Positions 46,440 through 57,200 of a DNA stretch of 64,000 nucleotides are shown piece after piece. The DNA comes from Sulfuricurvum sp. Lineage in GTDB: Bacteria; Campylobacterota; Campylobacteria; Campylobacterales; Sulfurimonadaceae. The translations under genes were made by a program, and so were the position numbers. The stretch lies in contig JAUYUB010000002.1 of assembly GCA_030692765.1 (NCBI GenBank), positions 24,735 to 88,734 of the forward strand, in the 5' to 3' direction. Position 1 is the stretch's first letter. Each line of letters opens with the position of its first letter. The notes below the pieces were generated by a model, which did not search any database, was not told where the DNA came from, and worked only from the letters and a program-made list of their open reading frames with translations.

Positions 46440-47885
46440 ATGAACGAACTGTTTATATCCATTACCTCTTTTTTGGATTCTACCCTTTTCTTTGATATTT
46501 TATTCGGGATGGGCAATGGGGCAAAAATCCCTTTTGTTATAGGATGGTTAGTGGCGGGTGGCGTGTACCTCACGCTGAAATTCAACTTTGTTAATCTGCG
46601 TATGTTTCGACATTCGTATCGTATCATTAAAGGTGATTATCATACCAAAGATGATGTTGGGATTTTGGAGCCACGCCAATCGCTTACTACAGCGTTATCG
46701 GCTACTGTGGGATTGGGTAACATCGCTGGAGTCGCAATTGCAGTATCTATTGGTGGTCCGGGAGCGACATTTTGGATGATCATGGCAGGCTTTTTGGGTA
46801 TGACACTCAAGTTTACGGAAGTGACTCTCTCGCTTAAATACCGTGACATTTTGCCTGATGGAACGATTATCGGCGGGGGTATGGGATATTTACGAAAAGG
46901 TTTTGCTGAAAAAGGATTTCCACGTTTCGGTAAAGCTTTAGCCGTTTTATTTGCGATTTTTTTGATCGGCGGTGCACTGGGTGGCGGGAATGCGTTTCAG
47001 GTTTCCCAAGCATTGGGTGCGGTGAGCAATGAGGTAAGTTTCTTCAAAACATATCCATGGGTATTTGGGGTCATCGTCGCAATTTTGACGGGATCGATTA
47101 TCATTGGAGGGGTAAAGCGTATCGGTGAGGTTACAGAAAAAATAGTGCCACTCATGATCATCGTCTATGTAGGTGCTTCTCTGTGGATAATTTTAACTAA
47201 TTACGCACTTATTCCGTATGCATTTACACGTATTTTTACCGAAGCATTTGTTCCTTTGTCGGTTGCTGGCGGAATGATAGGGGTTATCGTGCAAGGGTTT
47301 CAACGTGCGATTTTCTCGAGTGAAGCAGGTCTTGGCTCAGCCCCTATCGCGCATTCAACGGCCAAGGTAAAATATCCTATTCGTCAAGGGATGGTGGCCT
47401 TGTATGAGCCGTTTATTGACACGGTCATCGTGTGTACCATGACTGCATTGGTTATTGTTATTACCAACGTATGCGATCCATCCCATGGATGTCAGGCACT
47501 CATAGATTCCAAAAATGGGGCAGGGCTTACGGCAGAAGCGTTTAGAACGTCGATCACATGGTTTCCTTCAGTGCTAACATTTTCAATTTTTATGTTTGCT
47601 TTCTCGACGCTTATCTCTTGGTCGTATTACGGCGAAGTAGCGTGGGCGTATTTGTTTGGAACCAAAACGATTCTTTTGTATAAAATGATTTTCTTGGCAT
47701 TCATCGTTATAGCGACCATTGCAAACACAGGAACCATGGTGGATTTCGCAGGGATACTTTTCCTGGCTATGGCCGTTCCAAATATACTTGGATTGTTTGT
47801 CATGTCGGGTGATGTTAAGAAGATGTTGAGTGAATATATGACCAAGCTCAAAAGTGGAGAGCTTGATCGAGAAGTGTTACGGTAA
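46440..47885 (+). CDS. AGCS family sodium:alanine/glycine symporter
   Basis: A 481-residue inner-membrane transporter with about eleven helices. The AGCS signature region reads TVGLGNIAGVAIAVSIGGPGATFWM near residue 85, and the later EAGLGSAPIAHS block is also diagnostic. It imports alanine or glycine with sodium. The gene stands alone, after the tRNA cluster and before convergent thiG. A TAAAAT box about 30 bases upstream may be its promoter. Confidence 0.92.
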   Translation: MNELFISITSFLDSTLFFDILFGMGNGAKIPFVIGWLVAGGVYLTLKFNFVNLRMFRHSYRIIKGDYHTKDDVGILEPRQSLTTALSATVGLGNIAGVAIAVSIGGPGATFWMIMAGFLGMTLKFTEVTLSLKYRDILPDGTIIGGGMGYLRKGFAEKGFPRFGKALAVLFAIFLIGGALGGGNAFQVSQALGAVSNEVSFFKTYPWVFGVIVAILTGSIIIGGVKRIGEVTEKIVPLMIIVYVGASLWIILTNYALIPYAFTRIFTEAFVPLSVAGGMIGVIVQGFQRAIFSSEAGLGSAPIAHSTAKVKYPIRQGMVALYEPFIDTVIVCTMTALVIVITNVCDPSHGCQALIDSKNGAGLTAEAFRTSITWFPSVLTFSIFMFAFSTLISWSYYGEVAWAYLFGTKTILLYKMIFLAFIVIATIANTGTMVDFAGILFLAMAVPNILGLFVMSGDVKKMLSEYMTKLKSGELDREVLR

Positions 47886-47966
47886 GCAGTTTAAAATTGA
47901 GCTTACTGCTGAAGTAAACTCAGCGTTAGCGTAGCCAATCGGGACGTGTTCCGATGGCGTATCAAA

Positions 47967-48743
47967 TCAGAATTGTATCATTCCGTCAATCGGGGATGAT
48001 GCTGTTGCATACGGACGTTTTGGAATACGTCCTGCGAGGTAACTCAAACGTCCTGCAATCACTGCATTTTTCATAGCTTCCGCCATAAGCATCGGGTTTT
48101 GTGCCTGTGCGATGGCTGTGTTGGTTAAAACACCGTCTGCTCCCAACTCCATTGCCAATGCGGCATCACTGGCACATCCAATCCCTGCATCTACAATAAT
48201 CGGTACTTTGACCGCTTCGCGTACAAATACGATGTTGTAACGATTTTGTACTCCTAGACCACTGCCGATAGGTGCCGCAAGAGGCATGATGGCATGTGCG
48301 CCTGCATCTTCTAAACGCCGAGCCATGATCGGATCATCACTGGTGTATGCCATGATGGTAAATCCGTCTTTGGCTAATACTTCACACGCTTTAATCGTTT
48401 CTAATACGTCAGGATAAAGGGTTTTTTGAGTATCCCCGATTACTTCGAGTTTGATGAGATCGATCCCTGTTGCTTCACGGGTGAGACGAAAAAGGGTGAT
48501 TGCCTCTTCGGCTGTCGTACATCCTGCAGAGTTGGGCAAAAACTTTACATTCGTTCCTGCAAACGTATCGCGTAAGTTTGCTTCGTTAGGGTTGGTGATG
48601 TTCAAACGGCGAACGGCTACGGTGATGAGTTCTGAACCGCTTGCAAGAGTCGCTGCTTTGGTCATTTCAAAAGAATCATATTTACCACTTCCTACTATAA
48701 GGCGGCTTCCTAACGTGTATTTTCCAATTTGCAATGTATGCAT
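47967..48743 (-). CDS. thiG: Thiazole synthase ThiG
   Basis: ThiG forms the thiazole phosphate of thiamine from DXP, dehydroglycine and ThiS thiocarboxylate. The 258-residue barrel shows RLIVGSGKY at the start, the Schiff-base Lys region [24 protein letters not shown] and [12 protein letters not shown]. No other thi genes are in the window. It is two bases downstream of purN on the same strand. Confidence 0.96.
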   Translation of the reverse strand: MHTLQIGKYTLGSRLIVGSGKYDSFEMTKAATLASGSELITVAVRRLNITNPNEANLRDTFAGTNVKFLPNSAGCTTAEEAITLFRLTREATGIDLIKLEVIGDTQKTLYPDVLETIKACEVLAKDGFTIMAYTSDDPIMARRLEDAGAHAIMPLAAPIGSGLGVQNRYNIVFVREAVKVPIIVDAGIGCASDAALAMELGADGVLTNTAIAQAQNPMLMAEAMKNAVIAGRLSYLAGRIPKRPYATASSPIDGMIQF

Positions 48744-48745
48744 GT

Positions 48746-49303
48746 TTATCCTTTTGTCAGTATGTTAATGATGCTTTGGGGTAAAATTTCATGTTCTATA
48801 GCGCGGATTTTAGCCGAAAAATCTTCTAAAGTCTCATTAATATTTTTGGTAAAACTTTTTTGCAAGATTATTTCCCCTCCATCGAGCTCGTCGGTAACCC
48901 AGTGGACACTGACTCCGCACACGGTTTCATCACTCTCAAAACTGCTTTCAATGGCGTGCGCACCTTTGAAAGCAGGCAGTAGGGAGGGGTGCAGGTTGAT
49001 AGAATGTATCTGTGTTGTAAATACAGGGGTGAGTATGCGCATAAAGCCGCAAAGTACTACGAGATCGGGAGTATACTTTTGAATGAGTTCAACGAGTGCA
49101 GCATCATAGCTTTCGCGACTCTCAAAATCCGTATGAGATAAAATCTCAACAGGTATATGAGCTTTTTGTGCTTTGGCAATACCTGCAGCATTGGGGTTGT
49201 TGGTTATTGCGCAAGCGATAACGGCATGTTGGTTGTGTATTTTTACAATGAGATTGGCGAGGTTTGTCCCCTCGCCACTAAAGAGGGCAACAATTTTTTT
49301 CAT
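48746..49303 (-). CDS. purN: Phosphoribosylglycinamide formyltransferase PurN
   Basis: PurN transfers formyl from 10-formyl-THF to GAR in purine synthesis. The 185-residue protein begins [12 protein letters not shown], has the catalytic Asn/His region [13 protein letters not shown]...[14 protein letters not shown] and the Asp in [11 protein letters not shown]. Its start overlaps the nnr stop by ATGA. Confidence 0.95.
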   Translation of the reverse strand: MKKIVALFSGEGTNLANLIVKIHNQHAVIACAITNNPNAAGIAKAQKAHIPVEILSHTDFESRESYDAALVELIQKYTPDLVVLCGFMRILTPVFTTQIHSINLHPSLLPAFKGAHAIESSFESDETVCGVSVHWVTDELDGGEIILQKSFTKNINETLEDFSAKIRAIEHEILPQSIINILTKG

Positions 49304-50619
49304 AAGGTTGTAATACTTTCAATGAGATCAAAGGGTGTTAGTGCGTAATTGTTTTTTGGAGACTTTTGTGCCCCAATAGCATGAGCTAAGGAGCCTTGGA
49401 TAGCGGCATCAATAGGGATATAACCTTGTGCTAACAAAGCCCCGATAAGTCCAGAGAGAACGTCACCGCTTCCACCCTTGGCCAACGCAACAGTACCGTG
49501 TGGATTTATAAAATATTGATCATGGTGTCCGATAATAACGTTGGCACCCTTGAGCACTAACACGGCGTTAGGATAAGCGGTACAAAAACGTTCTACGTAC
49601 TTAAAACGGTTATCTTGCAAAGCAGCTACGTCGATGTCGGCAATCCCTGTGAGACGTAAAATTTGGGTGAACTCTTTGGGGTGAGGGGTGAGGACGATAT
49701 CGTTTCGCTCAAGGAGATTTGGGAACATGGTGTGATAAAAAATATCGGCATCCAAAACAAGCGGATAGGTATTGTTTAGCAATTTTGTCAATTCTTGATC
49801 GCAAAACTCACAACCCAACCCCATCCCCAGAGCAATGGCCGTAGTAGTGGAGGGCAGTGAGTGGCTTTGCATTAGTTCATGAGGAATGAGGACATTTTCA
49901 CAGGTGATAAGGCTCACTAGCCCAGCTCCAAAACGTAATCCCGCAGATCCTGCAATGACGGAAGCGCCAACTTTTTCACCGCAGATGACACTTAGATGGC
50001 CATAACTGCCTTTGTGTGTTGAGGATTGCTTACGGTGGGGAAGCTGTAAATCAGCTTGATCAAGAAGTTGCCAATCACAAGGAACTTCGTAACGACCACG
50101 AGAAACTCCCAGATTAGCAACTACAATTTCTCCCACAATTTCTTTGGCCGCATCGCTGAACATTGAGCGCTTGAGTGCTCCCATCGTCACTGTGATGTTT
50201 GCTTTAAAGGCATAGGGATCAAGGGTGCCATCAGCGTACAAACCTGTGGGAACATCACATGCGATTTTGAGGGTAGCTGCTATATTGAGGCTCTGTAAAA
50301 GTTCTTGTGTAGGAGCATCAAGGGGACGGTTAAGACCGCTGCCAAACAGTGCATCAACAATAACATCGTACTGCTGATGGATATTATGTTTCGTAGAAAC
50401 ACGGTAATCTCCTTCCAACAATCGTGCAAGGATACGCCCATCAGCGCCGTTATTCCCATCCCCACAAACGATAAGAACGCTGGAATTTTCAGGAAAACGC
50501 TCGCGTATGACACGCTCCAGACTCATCGCAGCGTGTTCCATCATGAGGGCTTCACTCAGACCATATTCAGCGATGGCACGCTGATCGAGTGTGGCGGTTT
50601 GAGTATAGATGTTCTGCAT
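49300..50619 (-). CDS. nnr: Bifunctional NAD(P)H-hydrate repair enzyme Nnr
   Basis: This enzyme repairs hydrated NAD(P)H. The N-terminal epimerase domain (1-200) has VLIVCGDGNNGADG and DALFGSGLNRPL. The C-terminal ADP/ATP-dependent dehydratase (220-439) has THKGSYGHLSVICG, LTPHPKEF, LKGANVII and LAKGGSGDVLSG. The 439 residues are slightly short for the fusion. It is divergent from kdsD and leads the purN-thiG transcript. Confidence 0.94.
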   Translation of the reverse strand: MQNIYTQTATLDQRAIAEYGLSEALMMEHAAMSLERVIRERFPENSSVLIVCGDGNNGADGRILARLLEGDYRVSTKHNIHQQYDVIVDALFGSGLNRPLDAPTQELLQSLNIAATLKIACDVPTGLYADGTLDPYAFKANITVTMGALKRSMFSDAAKEIVGEIVVANLGVSRGRYEVPCDWQLLDQADLQLPHRKQSSTHKGSYGHLSVICGEKVGASVIAGSAGLRFGAGLVSLITCENVLIPHELMQSHSLPSTTTAIALGMGLGCEFCDQELTKLLNNTYPLVLDADIFYHTMFPNLLERNDIVLTPHPKEFTQILRLTGIADIDVAALQDNRFKYVERFCTAYPNAVLVLKGANVIIGHHDQYFINPHGTVALAKGGSGDVLSGLIGALLAQGYIPIDAAIQGSLAHAIGAQKSPKNNYALTPFDLIESITTL

Positions 50620-50649
50620 AAATACGCCTATTTTGAAGGGTTATTGGAG

Positions 50650-50655
50650 TATAAT
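50650..50655 (+). promoter_or_regulatory. -10 box of kdsD
   Basis: Perfect TATAAT only 6 bases before the kdsD ATG, so the transcript would start at or near the start codon. GGAG at 50646-50649 is too far upstream, and inside the promoter, to serve as Shine-Dalgarno. Confidence 0.5.
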
Positions 50656-50661
50656 AGTTCC

Positions 50662-51630
50662 ATGAATAACGATTATATCGCAATAGCCAAAAAGACACTT
50701 GAAATCGAAGCGCATTCTTTACGTGAAGCGATGGAAAAAATTGGGGATGAGATTACCCATACGGTTGAAACCATTTTGGCGTGCCGTGGGAAATTGGTCA
50801 TCACGGGTGTGGGTAAATCGGGTCTTATCGGTGCCAAAATGGCGGCAACTTTTGCCTCTACTGGGACACCGAGTTTTTTTCTTCATCCGACCGAAGCGCT
50901 TCACGGTGATTTGGGAATGATAGGTAAAGAGGATGTGGTTTTAGCTATCAGCTACAGTGGCGAAAGTCCTGAACTTAGTTCCATCTTACCTCACATCAAA
51001 CGCTTTGATATCCCTCTCATTGGGATGACACGAAACCGTGAATCTACTTTGGGACGCTACAGTGACGAAGTGATTAACATCAATGTTAGCCAAGAGGCGT
51101 GTCCTTTGGATATTGCTCCAACGAGTTCTACGACGTTGACACTTGCTATGGGTGATGCCCTTGCCGTATGTTTGATGAAGGCACGAAATTTTCAAAAAGA
51201 AGATTTTGCCTCCTTTCATCCTGGCGGCGCTTTGGGTAAAAAGCTGTTTGTCAAAGTTAGTGATTTGATGCGTGCTGAGAACCTCCCTATAGTGGATGAA
51301 AATACACCGCTTAAAGAGGCCATTTTGACTCTCAGCGAGGGAAGACTGGGTACGGTTATGTTGACCAATAGTGAGGGAAAACTCTCGGGGCTTTTGAGCG
51401 ATGGTGATATCCGTCGAGCCTTGATGAATCCCGATTTTTCACTGGATGCAAGTTCGAGTAAGTACGCAACGCAGAATCCGTTTACGATTAATGATGCGAC
51501 CTTATTGGCTTCAGATGCACTCGTTCTCATCGAGAATAAAAAAATACAGTTGCTGGTGGTTACTGAACCTTCCGGCGTAATACAAGGTGTTTTACACCTT
51601 CACACTCTTGTGGAAGCAGGTATCTCATGA
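50662..51630 (+). CDS. kdsD: Arabinose-5-phosphate isomerase KdsD (KpsF/GutQ family)
   Basis: It converts ribulose-5-phosphate to arabinose-5-phosphate for KDO and LPS synthesis. The 322 residues hold a SIS domain (VGKSGLIGAKMAATFASTG; FFLHPTEALHGDLGM; SYSGESPE) and two CBS domains from about residue 205. The ATG at 50662 matches the family start (IAIAKKTLEIEAHSL); the open frame continues upstream only as an antisense of nnr. The last bases overlap the next gene. Confidence 0.93.
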   Translation: MNNDYIAIAKKTLEIEAHSLREAMEKIGDEITHTVETILACRGKLVITGVGKSGLIGAKMAATFASTGTPSFFLHPTEALHGDLGMIGKEDVVLAISYSGESPELSSILPHIKRFDIPLIGMTRNRESTLGRYSDEVININVSQEACPLDIAPTSSTTLTLAMGDALAVCLMKARNFQKEDFASFHPGGALGKKLFVKVSDLMRAENLPIVDENTPLKEAILTLSEGRLGTVMLTNSEGKLSGLLSDGDIRRALMNPDFSLDASSSKYATQNPFTINDATLLASDALVLIENKKIQLLVVTEPSGVIQGVLHLHTLVEAGIS

Positions 51631-52649
51631 TGCGTTTAAACAAATTTATCGCACACTATACAACCTATTCACGTCGTGAAGCGGATCAGGCCATATTGGA
51701 TGGCTATGTCCGTATCGACGGCGAGATTGAAAAAAATCCTGCATTGCAGGTCGATGAGCGCAAAGCCGATGTCAGTATCAGTGGTAACAAGGTAGCGCCC
51801 AGTGATCAATTTACAGTCATCGTCTATAACAAACCGCGCGGGGAGTTAGTCACCAAAAAAGATCCCCAAGGACGAAAAACGATTTACGATTCTTTATCAA
51901 AGAACTATCGCCATTTTATCCCAGTGGGGCGTTTGGACTTTGCCTCCGAGGGGTTATTGCTCCTTACGGATGCTTCACGTGTAGCCACAGCGCTAATGAC
52001 CTCAAAAATGGAGCGTGTGTATCGTATCAAGATCAAAGGTGCCGTGACCGATGCGATGAAAGTAGGCATGGGTGAGGGGTTAGAGCTGGATGATGCGAGT
52101 GCGGGTGCACATGAGCATGCAGAAGCGGGTCCTATGAGTTTCGCCCCGTTTTATGCCTATCAAGTGCAAAAAGATCAAGGGGATTATTCAATCCTCAAAG
52201 TGGCTATCGGAGAGGGACAAAATCGTGAATTACGCCGTTTCTTTGCCCATTTCGGAGCAGAAATCGTGGACCTAAAACGTCTGAGTTTTGGCGGTATCGA
52301 TTTAAACAATCTTCCTACAGGAAAAGTACGCTTTTTGGAGCGCGCTGAGTATACGTCTTTGCGAGCTTTTGTGGATGGGATCGAGCGAACCACAACGCAA
52401 AAAGAGAAACAGCTAAAAGCCGCACAAAGCCCTTTTGGAAAAGAGCGTAAAAAATCGGATAGAGATAGTCTTACCACTGACTCACCCATCGCACCAAAAC
52501 CTCTGTTTACCAGAGAAAAAGCAGCACCTGTCAAAAGAACGTTTGTAAAAGACAAGGACAAGTCCAAAGCAAATGCTATGACCGACAGTTTTGGAACCAA
52601 TAAATACAATCCAGCTAAAAAATACGCAATGGGGGGTAAAAAGAAATGA
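51627..52649 (+). CDS. rluB: RsuA/RluB family rRNA pseudouridine synthase
   Basis: A 340-residue enzyme with an N-terminal S4 RNA-binding domain (RLNKFIAHYTTYSRREADQAI) and the catalytic region VGRLDFASEGLLLLTD containing the essential Asp. EGQNRELRRFFAHFG follows. The last ~85 residues are a lysine-rich, low-complexity tail. By family it acts on 23S or 16S rRNA; RluB (U2605) is the likeliest but RsuA or RluE-type specificity cannot be excluded. Confidence 0.87.
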   Translation: MMRLNKFIAHYTTYSRREADQAILDGYVRIDGEIEKNPALQVDERKADVSISGNKVAPSDQFTVIVYNKPRGELVTKKDPQGRKTIYDSLSKNYRHFIPVGRLDFASEGLLLLTDASRVATALMTSKMERVYRIKIKGAVTDAMKVGMGEGLELDDASAGAHEHAEAGPMSFAPFYAYQVQKDQGDYSILKVAIGEGQNRELRRFFAHFGAEIVDLKRLSFGGIDLNNLPTGKVRFLERAEYTSLRAFVDGIERTTTQKEKQLKAAQSPFGKERKKSDRDSLTTDSPIAPKPLFTREKAAPVKRTFVKDKDKSKANAMTDSFGTNKYNPAKKYAMGGKKK

Positions 52650-53044
52650 AAACACTCAAATTTCCAACCAGTCATAAAACACAATTGATGGACATTACCG
52701 CAGAAGTCAAAGAAGCGGTGATTAAATCAGGGGTCAAAGAGGGTATATGCGTGGTCTTTACCCCTCATACGACGGGAAGTATATTTTTATTTGAAAACGC
52801 GGACCACAACCTGCGTCGTGATCTTTTACTCTCACTTAGCCGTGCGATATCCAGCGAAGAGAACTATTCGCATGTAGGTGACAATGCGGTAGCGCATCTC
52901 AAATCGTCACGTATGGGTGCATCAGTGAGTATCCCCGTGGTAGATGGACGTCCAATTTTCGGAAAATGGCAAGGGGTCTTTTTCGGTGAGTTTGACGGAC
53001 CGCGCCAAAGCCGTGAAGTGATGGTCAAGGTCATCGCAGGTTAA
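52646..53044 (+). CDS. YjbQ family protein (UPF0047)
   Basis: A 132-residue protein of the YjbQ family. Conserved histidines appear in VVFTPHTTGSIFLFE, ADHNLRRD, SHVGDNAVAHLKSS and the end GEFDGPRQSREVMVKV. Members have thiamine phosphate synthase side activity, but the true role is unclear. It overlaps the pseudouridine synthase gene by ATGA and precedes rarA by 2 bases. Confidence 0.88.
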   Translation: MKTLKFPTSHKTQLMDITAEVKEAVIKSGVKEGICVVFTPHTTGSIFLFENADHNLRRDLLLSLSRAISSEENYSHVGDNAVAHLKSSRMGASVSIPVVDGRPIFGKWQGVFFGEFDGPRQSREVMVKVIAG

Positions 53045-53046
53045 TT

Positions 53047-54222
53047 GTGGCCGATTTTACGTATCTTCTTCGCCCCAAAACATTTGATGAGGTAGTGGGT
53101 CAAGAGCACCTCTGTACATCGGATGCCCCGTTGCGTTCTCTATGCGAGAGCGGCAATCTCACCCACTCTTTTTTATACGGACCTCCAGGTTGTGGAAAGA
53201 CAACATTAGCACGTATTATTGCCTCCGTAATGGATTTCCCTTTTTATGAATTTAATGCAACCTCGCTGAAAATAGAAGAGCTGCGTAAAATTTTTAACCA
53301 ATACGAAAATGCCCTTACAAAACCGCTTATTTTTATCGACGAAGTACATCGGCTGGCAAAAAATCAGCAAGAGGTGTTATTGCCGGTTATGGAACAAAAC
53401 AGTGTGTTAGTGATCGGTGCATCGACAGAAAATCCCTATTTCAGCCTGACTGCGGCAATGCGGTCACGATCACTGTTGTTTGAACTTAAAACGATTGGTG
53501 TTAAGTCGTTAGAAGATTTGTTAGGGCGTACGGACATTGCAATGGACGATGAGGCAAAGGAATATTTGATTGCAAGTTCAGGAGGAGATGCCCGCGCAAT
53601 GCTCAAGCTCCTCGAAGTCTCAAGTGCATTAAATAAGCCCATAACGATAGGATTGCTCAAATCCCTTCGCCCGAGTGCACAAGCACAAGGTAGTTCAGAA
53701 GCAGGGGTCCATTATGATCTTGCATCGGCACTTATTAAAAGTATCCGAGGCAGTGATGCGGATGCGGCGATCTATTATCTGGCACGGCTTATCGATGGGG
53801 GTGAACCACCTGAGTTTATTGCACGGCGTTTGGTCATACTCTCCAGCGAAGACGTGGGCAATGCCAATCCGCAAGCACTCACATTATGTACCTCTGCCAT
53901 GATGAGTGTCAAACAAATCGGTTATCCGGAATCGCGTATTATTTTGGCACAGGCAGTGATCTATCTGTGCGCTTCACCAAAATCTAATACGGCGTACAAT
54001 GCGATTAATTCGGCGCTGGAAGCGGTCAAGAGCGGGGTGATTTTAGAAATACCTGATGCTATACGTCCGCGTGGGAGCAACTATCTTTATCCTCATGATT
54101 TTGGGGGATGGGTACAGCAGAAGTATCTCTCAAAACGGTTGAAGTTTGTAGAGTATAAAAATAGCGGATATGAAGCGAAGATGGGCGAGTGGATGGAAAA
54201 GGTGTGGAATCAAAAAGATTAG
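53047..54222 (+). CDS. rarA: Replication-associated recombination protein RarA (MgsA)
   Basis: A AAA+ ATPase acting at stalled replication forks. Key blocks are LRPKTFDEVVGQEHL, Walker A GPPGCGKTTLA, Walker B IFIDEVHRL, sensor 1 GASTENPYF and the C-terminal tetramerisation region with RLVILSSEDVGNANP. GTG start at 53047. 391 residues. Its 3' end overlaps that of metH by 4 bases in a convergent arrangement. Confidence 0.95.
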   Translation: MADFTYLLRPKTFDEVVGQEHLCTSDAPLRSLCESGNLTHSFLYGPPGCGKTTLARIIASVMDFPFYEFNATSLKIEELRKIFNQYENALTKPLIFIDEVHRLAKNQQEVLLPVMEQNSVLVIGASTENPYFSLTAAMRSRSLLFELKTIGVKSLEDLLGRTDIAMDDEAKEYLIASSGGDARAMLKLLEVSSALNKPITIGLLKSLRPSAQAQGSSEAGVHYDLASALIKSIRGSDADAAIYYLARLIDGGEPPEFIARRLVILSSEDVGNANPQALTLCTSAMMSVKQIGYPESRIILAQAVIYLCASPKSNTAYNAINSALEAVKSGVILEIPDAIRPRGSNYLYPHDFGGWVQQKYLSKRLKFVEYKNSGYEAKMGEWMEKVWNQKD

Positions 54223-57200
54223 ACGCTGTAATACGTCGCCTCTTTGTGATGGACCACGAGTGCCGTTGTGCTTTGTTCGGGATGGATCTGAAAGGTCTCT
54301 GAGAGAACGATTCCAAACTCTTCGGGGCGCAACAATTCAAAAATAATCTTGCTTTGCTCCAAATCGGGACACGCCGGATAACCAAAACTGTAACGTGCCC
54401 CAGCGTATCGGTTCATTCTGACATCACGCAGACTATTCCCCTCATCGTCACTGACGATACCAAGATCCAAACGGATTTGTTTGTGGGCTACTTCAGCCAG
54501 TGCTTCCGCAAGCTCCACGCCAAATCCATGCACCATGTTATACTCAAGATATTCATTGTTGGCGTAGAGCTCCTGCTCGTAAGCCGTGAATTTATCTCCG
54601 ACACTAACACAAGTTAGTGGTAGAACGTCATCACGGGTGTGGGTGAAAAAGTCACTGAGCGCTCGATGAGGGTTTTTACGTTGGCGCGGAAAGTCAAAGA
54701 CATATTGGGCATTGCCTATAACATCATCCAGTGGCATGCGGTTCGCATTTTCATCTACATTCCAGCCGTAGCTTTCGTCAAACACTAACAGCTCTTTATC
54801 ACTGCTTCGTACCGGATAATAGCCGTAGATAATCGTAGGATCAAACAGTCCCCGTTTGACGATCTCTCGTTTGATACGCTCATAGGCAGGATAGACTTTG
54901 GTCTCTAGGAGTTTTTTATAGGCTTCTACTTCCATTCCTGCACGTTTGTATCCCCAGTGCATTTTGAATAGACTGCGCTTATTGACCCACTCACACACCA
55001 TGTCAAAATCAAGCTGTTCTTTACGCAACACACGACGGCCCCAAAATGGCGGCGTAGGGATTTTTACCTCACGAGAGGGCATTTTGAGTTCAGAAAATGG
55101 CGGGATAATGACCTCTTTGACCTCTTTGAACTCGCGTTCGATCATATCACCGCCCAAACGAGTATCCAGACCAACATCAGGATTTTCATTGTATTTTTCG
55201 ATACGGCTCATGGCGATAACCCCATCAAAGGCATCACGGCAATAAAATATCGGACCATTGTAAAAAGGTCGGCAAAAATCATCCACAAAACTGCGCGTGA
55301 GGGCCGCACCACCCAATAGTACAGGGATGGTTATCCCCATGGATGTCATGGTTTCGAGATTGTCTTTCATTACTTGTGTTGATTTGACTAACAGTCCTGA
55401 CATTCCAATGGCCTGTATTGTATTCGTGTTCATGACATTGAGATAGGTGTCGAGTTCGGTCTTTATCCCTACATTGATGACTTTAAAGCCATTGTTCGAG
55501 AGGATGATGTCCACGAGATTTTTGCCTACATCATGAACGTCTCCTTTAACGGTTCCGATCACCAGCGTTGTGTCGGTATCTTTTTCTTGCTTGGTGAGAT
55601 AAGGGTTGAGATAATCGACGGTCGTCTTCATCGTCTCGGCGCTTTGAAGTACGAACGGCAATTGCATCTTACCGCTTCCAAAAAGCTCTCCGACTACTTT
55701 CATCGCATCGATAAGGATTTCGTTGACGATACGGTCAGGATTGATATTCACACGTGCCTGATCCACCAGTGGAATCATTCGCTCTTTATCCCCATCGATG
55801 AGGAGTTTGCCTATTTTCTCTTCCTCGTTTAGTGCTTCGTACTCTTCGTCATTTTTACTGGTATCAATCGTGACGTCACTAAAGTGGTTGATAAAGTTGA
55901 ACAGGGATTGGTCATTAGGGGCAAACAATAACTCTTCGCACAGTTCTCGTTCTTGATCAGACATTTTGGACAACGGGACGATGTGTTTGACGTTGATGAT
56001 GACCGAGGTCATTCCGGCTTGGATACAGTGGTGCAAAAAGACGCTGTTGAGATAAACACGTGAACTGGCACTCAGACCAAAAGAGATATTGGACAGACCC
56101 AGCGTTGAACCGACTTCGGGATATTTAGCATGTAGCTGACGAATCGCCTCTAGGGTTTGGATCGCCGCATCACGATACTCCAAATCTCCGCTTCCCACCG
56201 TAAAGGTGAGCATATCGAACATAAGATTACGAGGGTCAATGCCATGGCGGTTGACACATAAATCATAAATACGACTGGCAATGCGCATCTTGTCCTCGGT
56301 GGTTTTTGCCATTCCTACTTCATCGATGGTGAGACACACGAGTGCGGTTCCAAACTTCTTTGCCAAGGTACAAATAGCATCGAGTCTATCTTCTCCATCT
56401 TCGAGATTGACCGAGTTGATGATGGGTTTGCCGCCGATGCATTTGAGGGCTTCTTCCATCGTGTTAACGCGTGTGGCATCAGGCATAAGCGGAAGGGGTA
56501 TTTTTTGATTGTACAGCTTCATGACGGCACGCATATCCACCGCACCATCACGACCCGCAAACTCGACATTGACATCCAGACAATGTGCCCCATCACGTAC
56601 TTGGGCTTGCCCAACACTGAGCGTCCCCTCGTAATCACTGGCGATGATCAGCTCACGAAAGGCTTTAGACCCTGTAGAGTTAGAGCGCTCGCCTATGAGT
56701 AATGGGGCGGGCTGTTGGATAAGCTCGACGGTGTTAAACAGTGAAGCGATAGAGGGGACCTGGCTTCCGCTTGGCTTTTTGGGGACAATAGTAGAAACCT
56801 TGTCCACCAATGCGCGGATGTGTTGTGGCGTGGTACCGCAGCATCCACCCAAGAAAGATACTCCGTCATAGGCTAAAAAATCGTGTTGGCGTTGTGCAAA
56901 CTCATCAGGCCCCATCGGGTAGTAGGAGAAACCGCCGCGATTTTGAGGCAGTCCTGCATTGGCATGAACCGAGATCGGTTTTCCCCATACCTGCGAGAGG
57001 GTTTTGACGTGTTTGCCATATTGCTCAGGCCCTGTACCGCAGTTGAATCCCAGACTTAGAATATCAAATGGTTCCATAATGGTAGCGATCGTTTGGGCGT
57101 CGGTACCTATGAGCATAGATCCTGCCAGTTCGATGGTGACGGAGACCATGATCGGCAAATCGGTTCCACGCTCTCGATTGGCGGCTTGGCAGGCATGTAG

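Noticed and set aside
47886..47966. Terminator between the AGCS gene and thiG
   Set aside because: AGCAGT/ACTGCT and ATCGG/CCGAT can pair, but the stems are weak and no U-tract follows.
50305..50661. N-terminal extension of KdsD by 119 codons
   Set aside because: The extension is antisense to nnr, has no family similarity and has no start signal; the ATG at 50662 matches the family.
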